Part shown: piece by piece, positions 9,373 through 18,211 of the stretch
Layout: each line of letters begins with the position of its first letter
How positions within the stretch are numbered: position 1 is the first letter of the stretch
DNA from: CAKZNE01 sp964485405
GTDB lineage: Bacteria; Bacteroidota; Bacteroidia; Flavobacteriales; Schleiferiaceae
Assembly (NCBI GenBank): GCA_964485405.1
Contig: CAZAJG010000003.1
Span: 1 to 64,000, forward strand
DNA length: 64,000 nucleotides
Reading direction: 5' to 3'
Notes under the pieces: generated by a model
What the model was told of the DNA's origin: nothing
What the model saw: the letters and a program-made list of their open reading frames with translations, nothing else
The model's database searches: none
Program-made: the position numbers and the translations under genes

Positions 9373-9479
9373 ACTATCCTAGTTCTTAAAAACGGGGATG
9401 CAAATTACGAATTTTATGATAGGGTTAAGGGAGTGTAAATAATACGTCTTACCTCTCAAAATCAATGTGTTTACAACAA

Positions 9480-10427
9480 TCAGCGGAATTGCGAACCACT
9501 GGATTTTTGATTTTTTAAGCGTGTTTTTCGCTTTAAGTAAGAGTCGAGAAAAACGGTGGAGAGTATAATGCCCGCTCCAACAAAAAAGTATGAATTGAGT
9601 TTTTCAGCTTCATTAAATAGGAGCAAAGCCAATACAATGGCATAAATAGGTTCTAAGTTAATGGCTAAAAGAAAAGTGAATGGTGAAATATGTTTCATCA
9701 GCGCAACAGACTCTATAAAAGCATAAGCCGTACATACGCTTCCTAAAATGATAAGATATACCCAATCCATTACAGGTAAAGAAAATAGAGCCAGGCTTAG
9801 CTGACCGTTAAAGCCCATGTAAATAAATATAGCAGCTGAGCCGATGAGCATTTCCCAAAAGGTAAGGTGATTAGACCGGTAGGTTTTAACCAATCGAGCG
9901 TTTAGAACAGAAAGTAAAGCACTAAGAAATGCGCTAATAAGGGCCGTAATAATGCCAAGTGTGTAATCTCCCTCAAACCGAAAAATGATATATATACCTA
10001 GCGCTACTATTAGCCCGAGTATAATTTCTACTGGAGCAATTTTCTTCTTTGAAAAAATAGGTTCTATTAAAGAACCAAATAGGGCACCTGTAGAAATACA
10101 AACCAAGGCTACAGAAACCGTTGAGATTTTAATAGCATGGAAAAAGGTGACCCAATGGCCAGCAATTACTAATCCTGTAAGAATAACTTCCCAAAATTGC
10201 TTTCCAAAGTGGAAGTCTAATTTTTTTCGAACTAAAAGATAAATAAACACAAAAAAGGCAGCAAGCCACATTCGGTGCCAAACTAATGGGATAGCGTCTA
10301 TAGATATCAATTCACCTAGTATTCCGGTAAAACCAAAAATGAAAATGATTAGGTGTAACCTAAAATAAACGGATGAGTTATTTGGGTGCAATGTAGTAGA
10401 GATAAGCTCCAATAAATGTGAATACAA
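9480..10427 (-). CDS. EamA/DMT-family transporter
   Basis: 315 residues with about ten hydrophobic helices arranged as two EamA repeats (roughly 20-145 and 155-300), the drug/metabolite transporter fold of inner-membrane exporters; substrate unknown. Motifs such as HLIIFIFGFTGILGELI and the second-repeat AYAFIESVALMKHISPF...NLEPIYA are typical. The ATG used here lies 50 bases inside lptG; a TTG at 10391 would shorten the protein by 12 residues and reduce the overlap to 14 bases, leaving the first helix intact. Last gene of a tgt-lptG-eamA operon. Confidence 0.88.
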   Translation of the reverse strand: MYSHLLELISTTLHPNNSSVYFRLHLIIFIFGFTGILGELISIDAIPLVWHRMWLAAFFVFIYLLVRKKLDFHFGKQFWEVILTGLVIAGHWVTFFHAIKISTVSVALVCISTGALFGSLIEPIFSKKKIAPVEIILGLIVALGIYIIFRFEGDYTLGIITALISAFLSALLSVLNARLVKTYRSNHLTFWEMLIGSAAIFIYMGFNGQLSLALFSLPVMDWVYLIILGSVCTAYAFIESVALMKHISPFTFLLAINLEPIYAIVLALLLFNEAEKLNSYFFVGAGIILSTVFLDSYLKRKTRLKNQKSSGSQFR

Positions 10428-11460
10428 TATTAGGTAGCCATACCGCTAAAAGCGGAGGGAAGTTACCTAAGGTTGCAAAGGTGGTGGAGATTTGCATGAA
10501 AAAAATGTATGAAACGCATATACCTAAGCCAATAGCAATGTTTAAGCCTAAACCTCCCCTTGTTTTTTTGGAAGAGATACTTACTCCAATGAGAACCAAA
10601 ATATAGGTAGCAAAAGGCCAGGAGGTTCTTTTGTGTTTCTCAATTAAATAATAGTTCACGTTTTCCGATCCTCTAAGAATTTCATCGGCAATAAACCGAT
10701 TTAACTCTGGGGTAGGCATGAGTTCTACCGTATGCAGTTTGGGTACAACCTCTTCATGATTAAAATCCAAAACGGTATCTAGTCGCCTACCAGATTGTAA
10801 TTTTTCCGTTCCGTCTTCTCCAACCAATCGGATGCTGTAATTGTCTAATATCCATTCTCCTTTAGCAGAATCGAGTCTGATAAAATCTGATTTCAATTTA
10901 GATACCAATCGATTTTCTTCAAAAATTTCATACGTGAAATGATAGCCTGTATGGCGAGAAATATTGTAGTTCTCAAAATAAATAATGTGCCCCGGTTGTA
11001 CCTGTCTATGAATGTTTTTAAAGCGATCTGGCCCTTTACGGTCAATATAAGTATGCTGAAAGTTTAATCTTTTCACATTGGTTTTGGGGATAACATAATG
11101 ACTTAATCCGAGACTAATACAAGCAATAATAGTAGAGGCGATAAAATAAGGCCACATCATCCGTTTAAAGCTCACTGCTCCCGTTAAAATGGCTACAATC
11201 TCTGTATTAGCACTCATTCTGGAGGTGAAAAAAATCGTAGCAATGAAAACAATCATGCTGCTAAAGAGGTTCCCGTAAAAAACTATAAAATTGACGTAAT
11301 AATCAATGATGATTTCTTTAGCTGAAGCGCCTTCCGTTAAAAAGTCTTCAATTTTTTCAGAGATATCAAAAACTACTGCAATAGCCAGAATTAGGCTTAT
11401 GGTTAGGAAAAAAGTTCCAAGAAACTTTCGGATGATATATCTGTCAACTATGCCTAGCAA
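10378..11460 (-). CDS. LptF/LptG family permease (LPS export)
   Basis: 360 residues; opens with LGIVDRYIIRKFLGTFFLT, the hallmark of YjgP/YjgQ (LptF/LptG). About three N-terminal helices (to ~125), a periplasmic beta-jellyroll domain (~130-265) and three C-terminal helices (~275-358). In the LptB2FG complex it extracts LPS from the inner membrane for transport to the cell surface. It begins one base after the tgt stop codon and overlaps the downstream EamA gene. Which of LptF or LptG it represents cannot be settled from sequence alone; LptG-like by size. Confidence 0.9.
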   Translation of the reverse strand: MLGIVDRYIIRKFLGTFFLTISLILAIAVVFDISEKIEDFLTEGASAKEIIIDYYVNFIVFYGNLFSSMIVFIATIFFTSRMSANTEIVAILTGAVSFKRMMWPYFIASTIIACISLGLSHYVIPKTNVKRLNFQHTYIDRKGPDRFKNIHRQVQPGHIIYFENYNISRHTGYHFTYEIFEENRLVSKLKSDFIRLDSAKGEWILDNYSIRLVGEDGTEKLQSGRRLDTVLDFNHEEVVPKLHTVELMPTPELNRFIADEILRGSENVNYYLIEKHKRTSWPFATYILVLIGVSISSKKTRGGLGLNIAIGLGICVSYIFFMQISTTFATLGNFPPLLAVWLPNIVFTFIGAYLYYIAPK

Positions 11461-11461
11461 T

Positions 11462-12592
11462 CTATAATCGGGTTTGTAGTTTTTTCACCATTACATTTTT
11501 CCATGCTGTAAAATCTCTTTCTAAGATATGTTTTCTGGCTTCTCCCATCAACCAAAGGTAAAAAGAGAGGTTGTGGAGCGAAGCAATTTGTCTTCCCAGA
11601 TATTCATTTGCAGCAAAAAGATGTCTCAAATAAGCTTTGGAGTAATCGCTATCTACAAAGGACGTGCCATTTGGGTCTACGGGAGAAAAATCATCCTCCC
11701 ACTTTTTGTTTTTTATGTTTATAATCCCTTCACTTGTAAAGAGCATTCCGTTCCTTCCATTTCGAGTAGGCATCACACAATCGAACATATCTACACCTAA
11801 GGCAATATTTTCCAACAGGTTTGCCGGAGTGCCCACGCCCATTAAATATCGTGGTTTTTCAGTGGGTAAAATATCACAAACCAATTCGCTCATCGCATAC
11901 ATGTCTTCATGGGGTTCTCCTACAGAAAGTCCACCAATGGCATAGCCGTCCGCTGTAAAAGAAGCAATAGTTTCAGCGGATTTTGCTCTTAAATCTTTAA
12001 ACGTGGAACCTTGAACAATGGGAAACAAACTTTGCTGATGACCATATAAAGGAGGGTTTTGATCCAACCAGTCAACACATCTTTGCAACCATCTATGCGT
12101 CATATCCATCGAGTTGCGAGCATACTCATAGGTGCTGGGGTAAGGCGGACATTCATCAAACGCCATGATGATATCTGCTCCTATAGAACGTTGGATTTCC
12201 ATAGATTTTTCAGGACTAAAGAAATGCTTTGATCCATCAATATGAGATTTAAAAGCAACACCTTCTTCTGTAATTTTATTGGTTCCAGAAAGGCTGTAAA
12301 CCTGATAACCTCCACTATCTGTTAGTATAGGCCTATCCCAACCCATGAATTTATGAAGGCCGCCTGCTCCTTCAAGTATAGAGGTGCCAGGTCTTAGATA
12401 AAGGTGATAGGTGTTCCCTAAAATAATTTGAGCTTTTACATCCTCTTTTAACTCGCGCTGGTGTACTGTTTTTACTGAAGCTACCGTGCCAACAGGCATG
12501 AAAATAGGCGTTTCTATTTTTCCATGATCTGTCTCAATTGAACCAGCACGGGCTTTACTTTTACTATCTGTTGTATGCAGGGTAAAATTCAT
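11462..12592 (-). CDS. tgt: tRNA-guanine(34) transglycosylase
   Basis: 376 residues from the ATG at 12592. Exchanges G34 for preQ1 in GUN-anticodon tRNAs during queuosine synthesis. TIM-barrel motifs: LTDSGGYQVYSLS with catalytic Asp92, MAFDECPPYP, GGLSVGEP, and DMFDCVMPTRNGRNG with nucleophile Asp271. The zinc site is unusual: where the family has C-x-C-x2-C before the YSRAYLRHL-like motif, this protein reads VDPNGTSFVDSDYSKAYLRHL with no cysteine, though the later His340 (ASLHNLSFY) remains. An upstream in-frame ATG at 12622 is less likely because a -7 promoter box (12598-12605) lies between the two. First gene of the lptG-eamA operon. Confidence 0.95.
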   Translation of the reverse strand: MNFTLHTTDSKSKARAGSIETDHGKIETPIFMPVGTVASVKTVHQRELKEDVKAQIILGNTYHLYLRPGTSILEGAGGLHKFMGWDRPILTDSGGYQVYSLSGTNKITEEGVAFKSHIDGSKHFFSPEKSMEIQRSIGADIIMAFDECPPYPSTYEYARNSMDMTHRWLQRCVDWLDQNPPLYGHQQSLFPIVQGSTFKDLRAKSAETIASFTADGYAIGGLSVGEPHEDMYAMSELVCDILPTEKPRYLMGVGTPANLLENIALGVDMFDCVMPTRNGRNGMLFTSEGIINIKNKKWEDDFSPVDPNGTSFVDSDYSKAYLRHLFAANEYLGRQIASLHNLSFYLWLMGEARKHILERDFTAWKNVMVKKLQTRL

Positions 12593-12597
12593 CCGCG

Positions 12598-12605
12598 CAA
12601 AAGTA
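12598..12605 (-). promoter_or_regulatory. -7 promoter box of tgt
   Basis: Minus-strand TACTTTTG followed by CGCG, matching TAnnTTTG. Only 5 bases separate it from the ATG at 12592, so the transcript would be nearly leaderless. No clear -33 element. It helps decide the tgt start. Confidence 0.45.
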
Positions 12606-12693
12606 AGCTTTGCGTAGCACATCTGTATATAAATGAAAGGGGCAACCAGGAATAATAATTGATAGAAATAGGATGCGCCTTAAACGGCTTGAT

Positions 12694-12701
12694 TAACTTT
12701 G
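12694..12701 (+). promoter_or_regulatory. -7 promoter box of the glycosyltransferase-rsmG pair
   Basis: TAACTTTG, a perfect TAnnTTTG match, 7 bases before the ATG at 12709; again a near-leaderless arrangement. No convincing -33 TTTG is seen at the right distance. Confidence 0.4.
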
Positions 12702-12708
12702 GTCGCTC

Positions 12709-13809
12709 ATGGAGATAGTTCTATACATCTGGTTATTAACAGCAGCCTATCTGATTGGTCATCACCTCTTTTTTCATTTGAGATTGTTGTTTCATAAAGC
12801 TTCTACTAAACCAAACGATTTTAATCATGCTGTATCTGTAGTAATATGTGCACGAGATGAAGCTGAAAATTTAGCTAAAAATCTTCCCATTGTGCTCCGG
12901 CAAGATTATAGTGACTATGAAGTGTTGGTAGTGAATGATAGAAGTAAAGACAATACGGAGCAAGTTTTAATTAAGCTACAAGAACAATTCTCACATCTTA
13001 AGGTGCTGACTGTAAGGGAGGATAATACATATGTAGGCAAAAAGAAAGCACTAACATTAGGTATAAAAAACGCTAAACATGACTATTTACTCCTAACAGA
13101 TGCGGATTGCCAAATAGCTAGCTCTAACTGGGTGAAAAGTATGAGTGGTGGTTTTATACATAGAGATATTGTTTTAGGTTTTGGTGGATACGTTAAGACT
13201 CAAGGGTTCACCTCCAAACTGGTGAGGTGGGAAACTCTGCAAGCCGCCATGCAATACTTCTCTTTTGCTCAAGCAGGCATGCCTTATATGGGGGTAGGGC
13301 GTAATTTAGCTTACAGAAAAGATTTATTTGATAGTTCGGGAGGATTTGAGTCTCATATCGGCCTTCCCTCAGGAGATGATGATTTATTCATCTCTGAAAA
13401 TGGGGAATACAACAATGTGAGTTTTAATTGGGATGACCAAGCCTTTACCTATTCCGATGGTCCAAAAAATTTAAAAACCTGGTGGAGACAAAAAAGAAGA
13501 CATATGTCTACTTCTTCGTATTATCGTTTTTGGCCTAAAACGTTTCTTACCAACTATGGTACGGCACAACTTGGGTTTTACTTACTATTACCCTTAGTGT
13601 TGATTATGTTTCCTCAAAGCTCTATACTTTGGTTCGGTTTAATCTTAAGGTTTCTGATTCATCTGGTTGTTCTAATACCTATTTCTAAAAGATTTAAAAG
13701 CTTCGATATTGTTTGGTTGCACCCCATATGGGAAGCTTGGGTTACTATTTTGATTACCATTGTGCTGCTTCAAAATAAATTTTTTGGTAAACCTAAAGCT
13801 TGGACTTAA
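12709..13809 (+). CDS. Family 2 glycosyltransferase, membrane-bound
   Basis: 366 residues. An N-terminal helix (about 2-22), a GT-A catalytic domain (about 42-270) and two or three C-terminal helices (about 285-360). Motifs: CARDEAENL, VVNDRSKDNT (nucleotide-sugar Asp), TDADC (DxD-like metal site), SGDDDLFI and a final RQKRRHMSTSSYY in place of QxxRW. Such processive-like GT2 enzymes make surface polysaccharide or glycolipids at the inner membrane; the donor and acceptor cannot be told. Its stop overlaps the rsmG ATG (TAATG), so the two are co-translated. Confidence 0.85.
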   Translation: MEIVLYIWLLTAAYLIGHHLFFHLRLLFHKASTKPNDFNHAVSVVICARDEAENLAKNLPIVLRQDYSDYEVLVVNDRSKDNTEQVLIKLQEQFSHLKVLTVREDNTYVGKKKALTLGIKNAKHDYLLLTDADCQIASSNWVKSMSGGFIHRDIVLGFGGYVKTQGFTSKLVRWETLQAAMQYFSFAQAGMPYMGVGRNLAYRKDLFDSSGGFESHIGLPSGDDDLFISENGEYNNVSFNWDDQAFTYSDGPKNLKTWWRQKRRHMSTSSYYRFWPKTFLTNYGTAQLGFYLLLPLVLIMFPQSSILWFGLILRFLIHLVVLIPISKRFKSFDIVWLHPIWEAWVTILITIVLLQNKFFGKPKAWT

Positions 13810-14426
13810 TGGAACTTATACTCAAATACTTTCCAGATTTAACGATGGATCAAAAAAGTAAGATCGGTCTACTCAAGGATTTATATGTAGAGTGGAACAG
13901 CAAGATTAATGTGATTAGTAGAAAGGATATGGATTCCTTTTATGAGAGGCATGTTTTGCATTCTTTGGGAATTGCCAAAGTTTATTCCTTCGTTCCGGGT
14001 CAGAGGATTTTAGACATTGGAACTGGTGGTGGCTTTCCAGGAATACCCTTAGCTATACTGTTTCCTGAAACTGATTTTTTATTGGTAGACTCCATTGGAA
14101 AAAAAATTAAAGTGGTAAAAGAGGTCGCAAGGGCTTTAGCTCTTAAAAATGTTGAAGCGGAGCATGCCCGAGCTGAAGAGATAAGCGGTCAGTTTGATTT
14201 TATCATATCTAGAGCTGTAACTCAGCTTCCTAAGTTTTTGCCTTGGACAAAAGGTAAAATTAAGGGAGCGAAAAAGGACCCGAAGAAACTCAAAAACGGA
14301 ATTCTATATTTAAAGGGAGGAGACCTTGCTGAAGAGTTAAAAGGGATCAAACAGTTTAAGATTTTTGAGTTGAGTAGTTTCTTTGAAGAGGACTTTTTCG
14401 AGACCAAGAAAGTTTTGCATTTGTAG
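13809..14426 (+). CDS. rsmG: 16S rRNA (guanine527-N7)-methyltransferase
   Basis: 205 residues from the ATG at 13809, whose A is the last base of the previous stop (TAATG). RsmG methylates G527 of 16S rRNA with S-adenosylmethionine. Characteristic motifs: NVISRKD and FYERHVLHSL in the N-terminal part, the SAM-binding loop ILDIGTGGGFPGIPLAI (about 64-80), VDSIGKKIKVV, and ISRAV near 135. A TTG in the same frame at 13800 is possible but unnecessary. Cytoplasmic. Confidence 0.95.
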   Translation: MELILKYFPDLTMDQKSKIGLLKDLYVEWNSKINVISRKDMDSFYERHVLHSLGIAKVYSFVPGQRILDIGTGGGFPGIPLAILFPETDFLLVDSIGKKIKVVKEVARALALKNVEAEHARAEEISGQFDFIISRAVTQLPKFLPWTKGKIKGAKKDPKKLKNGILYLKGGDLAEELKGIKQFKIFELSSFFEEDFFETKKVLHL

Positions 14427-14455
14427 GACTATAACCACAAGAATTTATTATTGGC

Positions 14456-14463
14456 TACCTTTG
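14456..14463 (+). promoter_or_regulatory. -7 promoter box upstream of the XRE regulator
   Basis: TACCTTTG, perfect TAnnTTTG, 35 bases before the ATG at 14499. No clear -33 element at the usual spacing. Confidence 0.4.
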
Positions 14464-14498
14464 TTTCATTAATTTGAGCGATTAAAACGGATTGGGAC

Positions 14499-14768
14499 AT
14501 GTTAGCTACAAAGAATCAATTGAAAATAGAGGACGATAAAAGCACCTCTGATAAAGAGCTTTTTCTGAAAGCTTTAGGTAAGAATGTGAATCGTATTAGA
14601 AAAGAGAAAGGTCTTTCTTTTCAAGAATTGGCCAATCGATGCGATATTGAAAAGCCGAACATTGTTCGACTAACAACTAAGGGAACGAATGTTACCGCAG
14701 CAACACTTCTAAGAATTGCAAAAGGCCTTGAGACTACCCTGGCTGATATTTTTGATTTTGAGCATTGA
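14499..14768 (+). CDS. XRE-family helix-turn-helix regulator
   Basis: 89 residues, almost entirely a lambda-repressor-like HTH at about 27-84: GKNVNRIRKEKGLSFQELANRCDIEK followed by a recognition helix PNIVRLTTKGTNVTAATLLRIAKGLE. No sensing domain. The short length and the tail LADIFDFEH are common in Bacteroidota single-domain regulators. It is convergent with the cytochrome c peroxidase genes (10 bases to the next stop) and has its own promoter; target unknown. Confidence 0.88.
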   Translation: MLATKNQLKIEDDKSTSDKELFLKALGKNVNRIRKEKGLSFQELANRCDIEKPNIVRLTTKGTNVTAATLLRIAKGLETTLADIFDFEH

Positions 14769-14778
14769 AACTATCTGG

Positions 14779-15885
14779 CTAAAAAGGGTCAGCGTATTCT
14801 GGATTTTGTAGATAGTGGTAATCAGTGAGCGATTCAATAAATGCTTTGAGTTCCTTCTTTTCGATGTCACTCCAATTCTTTTGGCCCAATCCACCTAGTT
14901 TACTAAGCACATTATCTGAAGTGGAGGATAGAATGATGTGTTTTTCGTAAAACGCTAGCAAGCTATCTAGATCGGCAATGCTTCCATCGTGCATAAAAGG
15001 TGAGGTCAAAGCTGCATTTCTAACCGATGGTACTTTAAACTTTCCTCTATCATCTGGATCAAAACTAACAAGCTCACGGCCAGGATCTTTTAATTGATCT
15101 TCCTCTGATTTAAGCCCATTGTTTACGAATTGAAGATCTCTGCCGAAAGCTCCAAATAAAAAGGCTGTTTCTTGTGATCCATGACAATGCCCGCAATCGC
15201 CATTTTCATTTTCAAACATTTCATATCCTTTTTCTGCTAGCGGATTTCCAAAGCTAGCTTTAGCTTGAAGTCTAACTACAGAATCAAATTCACTGTTGGC
15301 TGAAACAATCGTTCTTTCAAACTGAGAAATGGCGTTTGCAATTCGTTCTGGAGTAATGCTGGGATCGCCAAAAGCGGCATCAAATAGACGGGAATACATG
15401 GTGTCTTTTTCAAATCGTGCAATTACGGTATCTAGACTATTATCAAGTTCAAGTGGGTCTTCAATAGGTAAAAGAGCTTGCTCTTCAAGAGAATTGGCTC
15501 TCCCATCCCAGAAAAAATGCTCTTGCCAGGCGAGGTTAAAGATGGGCATAGCGCCCCTTTTTGTTTCTAATCCTCTTATCCCTACAGATCTAGGTAAGCC
15601 ATCAGTAAAAGCTGCAAACTGAAAGTGACAACTTGCACAAGACATAGTTTTATCTCGAGAAAGCCTTTTGTCATAAAAAATATATCTACCAAGTTCTATG
15701 GTTTCGTAGGTAAACGGATTGGTTTCAGGGATAAAAGGATCTGGGAAACCTTCTGGTATTTGTAATGTAAAGGGTGTGCCAATTGCCGTTGGCTGTTGAA
15801 TTTGCGCTTGATCTTTTTTGCACTTGCTAAGAACAAAAACAAATAGTAGAATCCATAAAAGGGTGATTTTTCTTTGATTCTTCAT
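14779..15885 (-). CDS. Di-heme cytochrome c peroxidase family lipoprotein
   Basis: 368 residues. Lipobox VLSKC with Cys22, so membrane-anchored rather than soluble periplasmic. Two c-type heme sites: CASCH at 83-87 and CGHCH at 231-235. Further family motifs: YDKRLSRDKTMSC, FFWDGRANSLEEQA, FKVPSVRNAALTSPFMHDGS with a Met ligand near 298. CcpA/MauG-type enzymes reduce H2O2 with electrons from cytochrome c or quinols; some members oxidise other substrates. The gene is the second of two tandem paralogs on the minus strand, 61 bases apart; most of the catalytic core is near-identical by eye. Confidence 0.93.
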   Translation of the reverse strand: MKNQRKITLLWILLFVFVLSKCKKDQAQIQQPTAIGTPFTLQIPEGFPDPFIPETNPFTYETIELGRYIFYDKRLSRDKTMSCASCHFQFAAFTDGLPRSVGIRGLETKRGAMPIFNLAWQEHFFWDGRANSLEEQALLPIEDPLELDNSLDTVIARFEKDTMYSRLFDAAFGDPSITPERIANAISQFERTIVSANSEFDSVVRLQAKASFGNPLAEKGYEMFENENGDCGHCHGSQETAFLFGAFGRDLQFVNNGLKSEEDQLKDPGRELVSFDPDDRGKFKVPSVRNAALTSPFMHDGSIADLDSLLAFYEKHIILSSTSDNVLSKLGGLGQKNWSDIEKKELKAFIESLTDYHYLQNPEYADPF

Positions 15886-15946
15886 AAAGCTTCACATCAC
15901 CAATAAAAGACCCCATCATTTCAAAGATTTGGGTTTACAGGTAAAC

Positions 15947-17062
15947 TTATTTAAAAGGGTCTGAATAATCTGGATTTTGCAAATATTCAAAATCAGTAAG
16001 AGACTGCATAAAGGCTTTGAGGTCGTCTTTTTCAGATTGAGACCATGTTTTATTACCTAAGCCATTTGGCTTATTCATGTTAGGGTCTGTAGTTGGCGTT
16101 ATATGCACTCCCGTAGCGTAAAATTCAATCAAGCTGTCAAGGTCCTGAATGCTTCCATCGTGCATAAAAGGAGCGGAGAAGGCTGCATTTCTAACAGATG
16201 GTACTTTGAATTTAGAACGATCATTAACATCAAAAGTTACATTTTCTCTTCCTACATCATTGGCTTGTTGGTCCAAAGGTTTAAGACCGTTATTAATAAA
16301 TTGAAGATCCCTACCAAAAGCTCCAAACTGAAATGCAGTTTCTAAATGACCATGGCAATGGAAACAATCTCCATTTTCACTCTTAAACATATCAAAACCT
16401 CGTCTTGCACGGGTATCGCTAAATTCAGGTTTTAATCCCATTCGTATAACGGAGTCAAATTCACTGTTTGCGGAAACGATAATTCGTTCAAATTGAGAGA
16501 TAGCTTTAGCAATACGGTCAGGCGTAATACTAGGATCGCCAAAAGCGGCTGTAAAAAGACGCGTGTACATCGTATCTCTTTCAAATCTCGCAATTACAGT
16601 ATCTACATCATTATCCAGTTCCAGAGGGTCTGATATAGGAAGTAGTGCTTGATCTTCCAAGGACAAAGAGCGTCCATCCCAAAAGAAGTTTTCTTGCCAA
16701 GCCAAGTTGAAAATAGCCATAGCATGTCTTTTTGTTTCTAAACCTCTTATACCAACAGATTTGGGTAAACCATCCGTAAAAGCTGCGATTTGCAAGTGGC
16801 AACTCGAGCAGGACATAGTATTGTCTGCAGAGAGCCTTTTATCGTAAAATATATGGCGCCCCAACTCAATGCCTTCATGAGTAAGTGGATTGTCGTTCGG
16901 TATAAATGGATTTGGAAAGCCATCAGGAATCACCAAATCGTAAGGCGTTCCAATGGGTAGAGATGATGAAGATTGAAAAATTGCAGAATCCTTTTTACAT
17001 TGACTTAAAAGGAACACAAGTCCGAATATGAGAAGGAGGGTAGTTACTTTAAGGTTTTTCAT
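15947..17062 (-). CDS. Di-heme cytochrome c peroxidase family lipoprotein (paralog)
   Basis: 371 residues from the ATG at 17062 (an in-frame ATG at 17083 adds seven residues and lengthens the signal peptide without need). Lipobox LLSQC, Cys22. Heme motifs CSSCH (85-89) and CFHCH (233-237), plus FFWDGRSLSLEDQA and FKVPSVRNAAFSAPFMHDGS. It differs from its neighbour mainly in the signal region, the inter-domain linker and an insertion before the C-terminus (ATGVHITPTTDPNMNKPNG versus a shorter loop). Upstream gene of the tandem pair; the duplication may give different redox partners or subcellular positions. Confidence 0.93.
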   Translation of the reverse strand: MKNLKVTTLLLIFGLVFLLSQCKKDSAIFQSSSSLPIGTPYDLVIPDGFPNPFIPNDNPLTHEGIELGRHIFYDKRLSADNTMSCSSCHLQIAAFTDGLPKSVGIRGLETKRHAMAIFNLAWQENFFWDGRSLSLEDQALLPISDPLELDNDVDTVIARFERDTMYTRLFTAAFGDPSITPDRIAKAISQFERIIVSANSEFDSVIRMGLKPEFSDTRARRGFDMFKSENGDCFHCHGHLETAFQFGAFGRDLQFINNGLKPLDQQANDVGRENVTFDVNDRSKFKVPSVRNAAFSAPFMHDGSIQDLDSLIEFYATGVHITPTTDPNMNKPNGLGNKTWSQSEKDDLKAFMQSLTDFEYLQNPDYSDPFK

Positions 17063-17173
17063 CTTTCGTACAAAATTAATCAAATCCGCATTTTAATAAA
17101 CGCCAAATTAGTCAAAGAAGTTTGGTAATGCGCTGTATTTTACCTTTAGAATGATGCTTAATTGAGTAATAAG

Positions 17174-18211
17174 TTAGCTTTTTGCATGTTGAGCATAGGT
17201 TCTCCATTTTTCTACAAGCGCCTGCATGTCCACAGGTAAATCAGAGTTGAAGGACATATTCTCTTTTGTTTTTGGATGTTCAAATCCCAGTGTTTTAGCA
17301 TGCAAAGCTTGCCTCGGACAAACAGTGAAACAGTTGGATACGAATTGTTTGTACTTTGTAAAAGTGGTTCCTTTTAAAATTGAATCACCTCCATATTCTT
17401 TATCGTTGAACAAGGTGTGCCCAAGGTACTTCATGTGAACACGGATTTGGTGGGTTCTTCCGGTTTCCAATCGGCATTCTACCAAAGTGGTATAACCAAA
17501 ACGTTCTAAAACTTTATAATGTGTTACCGCATGTTTGCCTTCGTCACCCTCCGGGTACACGGTAAATACTTTTCTATTCTTTTTGCTTCTACCTATATGT
17601 CCTGTAATGGTTCCTTCGTCTTCCACCACATTTCCCCAAACCAGAGCCTGATAGGTTCTTTTAGTAGTTCTCTCAAAAAATTGACGGGATAAATGGGCCA
17701 TAGCCAATTCGTTTCCTGCAACAACCATTATTCCACTGGTATCTTTGTCTAAACGATGAACCAGCCCCGGACGAGTTTGGTCTTTTCCTGGAAGATCCTG
17801 AAAGTGAAACATAAGCCCATTTACCAAAGTTCCTCTGTAATTTCCATACCCGGGGTGAACCACAATACCGGGCTGTTTATTTAATACAATCACATCATCA
17901 TCTTCATAATGAATATGAAGTGGAATATCTTCTGGGATAAGCTCAATTTCTCTTGGAGGATAAGAAAATACCACCTGAACTACATCCCCGGCTTTTACCT
18001 TGTAGTTGCTTTTTACCGTGGATTTATTAACCAGAATATTTCCTGCAACAGCGGCTTGTTGAATTTTATTTCTCGAAGTATTTGGGAGCAAATTCCCTAA
18101 AAACTTATCTACCCGTAGTGGTTTTTGTCCACTGTCGGCTTCCAGTCTGTGGTGTTCGTAGAGCTCATCATTCTCTTGTTCTTCTTGACTCTCCAGCTCT
18201 TCTTCCTGCAT
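17174..18211 (-). CDS. rluD: RluA-family 23S rRNA pseudouridine synthase (RluD-like)
   Basis: 345 residues. Acidic N-terminal extension (1-25), S4 RNA-binding domain at about 32-85 (LRVDKFLGNLLPNTSRNKIQ), and the pseudouridine synthase domain from ~100 with catalytic Asp155 in HRLDKDTSGIMVVA and the ETGRTHQIRVHM motif. RluD isomerises U1911/1915/1917 in helix 69 of 23S rRNA. The start codon overlaps the preceding stop (TGATG), and the operon PASTA protein / T9SS cargo / RluD suggests a growth-linked transcript. Assignment as RluD rather than RluC rests on the S4 domain and context. Confidence 0.9.
   Translation of the reverse strand: MQEEELESQEEQENDELYEHHRLEADSGQKPLRVDKFLGNLLPNTSRNKIQQAAVAGNILVNKSTVKSNYKVKAGDVVQVVFSYPPREIELIPEDIPLHIHYEDDDVIVLNKQPGIVVHPGYGNYRGTLVNGLMFHFQDLPGKDQTRPGLVHRLDKDTSGIMVVAGNELAMAHLSRQFFERTTKRTYQALVWGNVVEDEGTITGHIGRSKKNRKVFTVYPEGDEGKHAVTHYKVLERFGYTTLVECRLETGRTHQIRVHMKYLGHTLFNDKEYGGDSILKGTTFTKYKQFVSNCFTVCPRQALHAKTLGFEHPKTKENMSFNSDLPVDMQALVEKWRTYAQHAKS

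Noticed and set aside
11462..12622. Ten-residue N-terminal extension of Tgt
   Set aside because: A -7 promoter box lies between the two ATG codons.
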